NCBI GenBank assembly: GCA_012514545.1
Contig: JAAZAC010000018.1
Span: 1 to 6,158, forward strand
From: Actinomycetales bacterium
GTDB taxonomy: Bacteria; Actinomycetota; Actinomycetes; Actinomycetales; Cellulomonadaceae
Direction: 5' to 3'
DNA: 6,158 bases
Shown here in pieces: positions 5,302 through 6,158 of the stretch (position 1 is its first letter; every line of letters begins with the position of its first letter). The notes beneath the pieces were generated by a model. It ran no database searches, had not been told where the DNA came from, and saw nothing but the letters and a program-made list of their open reading frames with translations. Made by a program: the position numbers and the translations under genes.

Positions 5302-6026
5302 TCACCACCGCAGCACGACGGGGGCCGCGAGGTCGGTGTTGTCGACGACGACGTCGGCCCGCGCCACCGGGTCGACCTCGCCCACGTAGATCCGCTCCGA
5401 GACGGCGTAGCGCTCGCGGTGCAGCCGCTCGGCCTCGTCGCGCCCGTCGCGCGGGACGTCCCGCCCCAGGGCCCGCGCGAGCGCCACCTCCGGCTGGGTC
5501 GCGAGCCAGACCCGCAGGTCCCAGAACGCGTCGTACTCCGGCCGCATCCCGAACACGCCGTCCACGACGAGCACCGCGTCGGCGGGCGCGGCGACCGTCA
5601 CGGCGCGGTGGTCGGCGCCCGTGATCGGGTCGTGGGCGCAGAGGGCCACGACCCCCGAGCCGTCCGGGCCGGCGGGGGCGAGCAGGAGGCCCCGGGCCGC
5701 CGCGACGTCCTGCGCGTTGCGGTAGTAGCCCTCGCCCGAGGTGCGGTCGTAGCCCCGCTCGACCGCGTCCCGCCAGGGCCGCTTGAAGTCGTCCAGGCTC
5801 GCGCGCAGCGTCGGCCGCCCCAGCGCCCGGACGGCGGCCGCGAGCTCGTGCGCGAGGCTCGTCTTGCCGCTGCCGTGAGCCCGTCGACGACGACGCGGAC
5901 CCGCCCCGGCCGGACGCCCGCCACGCGGCGCGCCAGGCGGTCGAGCAGCCGGCTCCGCTCCGCGGAGGCCGGCGGCGGCGTGGGCTGCGACCACGTCGAG
6001 ACCGACGTGAACGCCTGGGCTGCCAT
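5302..6026 (-). pseudogene. Uridine-kinase-like P-loop kinase, disrupted by a 1-bp frameshift in Walker A
   Basis: Two minus-strand frames together encode one ~241-residue P-loop kinase resembling actinobacterial proteins annotated as uridine kinase, which phosphorylates uridine/cytidine in pyrimidine salvage. The first frame starts at ATG 6026 (MAAQAFTSVSTWSQ) and runs to GRVRVVVDGLT. The second continues GSGKTSLAHELAAAVRALG, then the substrate-loop-like LDDFKRPWRDAVERGYD, YYRNAQD, HDPITG, the Walker-B-like strand VLVVDGVFGMRPE, and a lid-like RDVPRDGRDEAERLHRERY. The switch falls at 5872-5875: one missing base turns the expected GLTGSGKT P-loop (residues 49-56) into GLTAAARR. Adding one C on the plus strand there restores a single intact frame. 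No slippery heptamer is visible. Downstream codon bias is intact, so the lesion is very recent or is a sequence error. If the base is real, this is an ordinary functional gene. Substrate assignment is by resemblance only. The gene is convergent with ligC. Confidence 0.8.
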
Positions 6027-6116
6027 CCCGTCAGGCTCGCACGCCCGCGCGTCCGCCCACCACCCACGATCGGGCCGGACGATGGCGCGCCGGCCGCCGC
6101 CGGACGACGATGGGGC

Positions 6117-6158
6117 GTGCGCACCTTCACCCGGGACGGTCTCACGTTCGACGTCCAC
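6117..6158 (+). CDS. Start of a probable alpha/beta hydrolase (runs off right edge)
   Basis: GTG at 6117 opens 14 codons, MRTFTRDGLTFDVH, which resemble the first beta strand of actinobacterial alpha/beta-fold hydrolases (usually followed by a turn and the HG oxyanion motif, not visible here). GACGAT at 6106-6111 is a weak -10 candidate five bases upstream, and GGGG just before the GTG could act as a poor ribosome site. It would be divergent from the kinase gene, with a 90-bp gap (6027-6116) in which I see no other clear element. The family call rests on very little sequence. Confidence 0.45.
   Translation, partial: MRTFTRDGLTFDVH

Noticed and set aside
5865..5885. Programmed ribosomal frameshifting at the kinase Walker A
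   Set aside because: I see no slippery heptamer or clear downstream stimulatory element, and such control inside a P-loop is not known for this family.
5302..5994. Kinase-like gene starting at ATG 5994 as an intact gene
   Set aside because: Before GSGKT that frame is Arg/Pro/Gly-rich nonsense, while the proper N-terminus (VRVVVDGLT) is in the other frame. The break is a frameshift, not an alternative start.
1..6158. CRISPR array, tRNA or rRNA genes, transposase or integrase
   Set aside because: I saw no regularly spaced repeats, tRNA-like cloverleaf, rRNA signature or recombinase motif on either strand.

Overview
The window is very GC-rich, with strong third-position G/C bias, GTG starts and long spurious open frames on both strands. 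Together with an actinobacterial-type SOS box (TCGAAC-N4-GTTCGA), a DUF222/HNH protein and a LigC-type ATP-dependent ligase, this points to a high-GC Actinomycetota chromosome. Micrococcales (Cellulomonas-like or Promicromonospora-like) is my best guess from protein style, but no rRNA or tRNA is present to confirm it.

Layout, left to right. (1) The 5' part of purL (purine synthesis) lies on the minus strand and runs off the left edge. (2) A 266-bp divergent intergenic region contains a repeat cluster: two direct copies and one inverted copy of a GAGTGGAACGA-type motif, including an 18-bp perfect inverted repeat. (3) A plus-strand gene encodes an unrecognised single-pass membrane protein with a long Ala-rich helical outer part. 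(4) Convergent to it, 10 bp away, is a minus-strand gene of the isocitrate lyase/PEP mutase superfamily. (5) A divergent regulatory region carries a well-formed promoter whose -10 abuts an exact LexA (SOS) box. (6) This promoter drives a DUF222-HNH endonuclease-like gene. (7) Forty bp downstream, on the same strand, is an ATP-dependent DNA ligase gene (ligC type); the gap contains a perfect 16-bp palindrome. (8) Convergent to the ligase, with one base between the stops, is a uridine-kinase-like gene broken by a one-base deletion exactly in its Walker A motif. (9) The first 14 codons of a plus-strand gene, probably an alpha/beta hydrolase, run off the right edge.

The most interesting unit is 2769-5300: an SOS promoter, an HNH protein and an ATP-dependent ligase in tandem. 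If the ligase is co-transcribed, this is a DNA-damage-inducible nuclease-ligase pair. The HNH protein also appears to have Asp in place of the usual central Asn of the HNH motif. The remaining genes are ordinary metabolic or hypothetical genes with no visible functional link to each other. Several starts lack a Shine-Dalgarno sequence and have a TANNNT hexamer 6-7 bases upstream, which is consistent with leaderless transcription.
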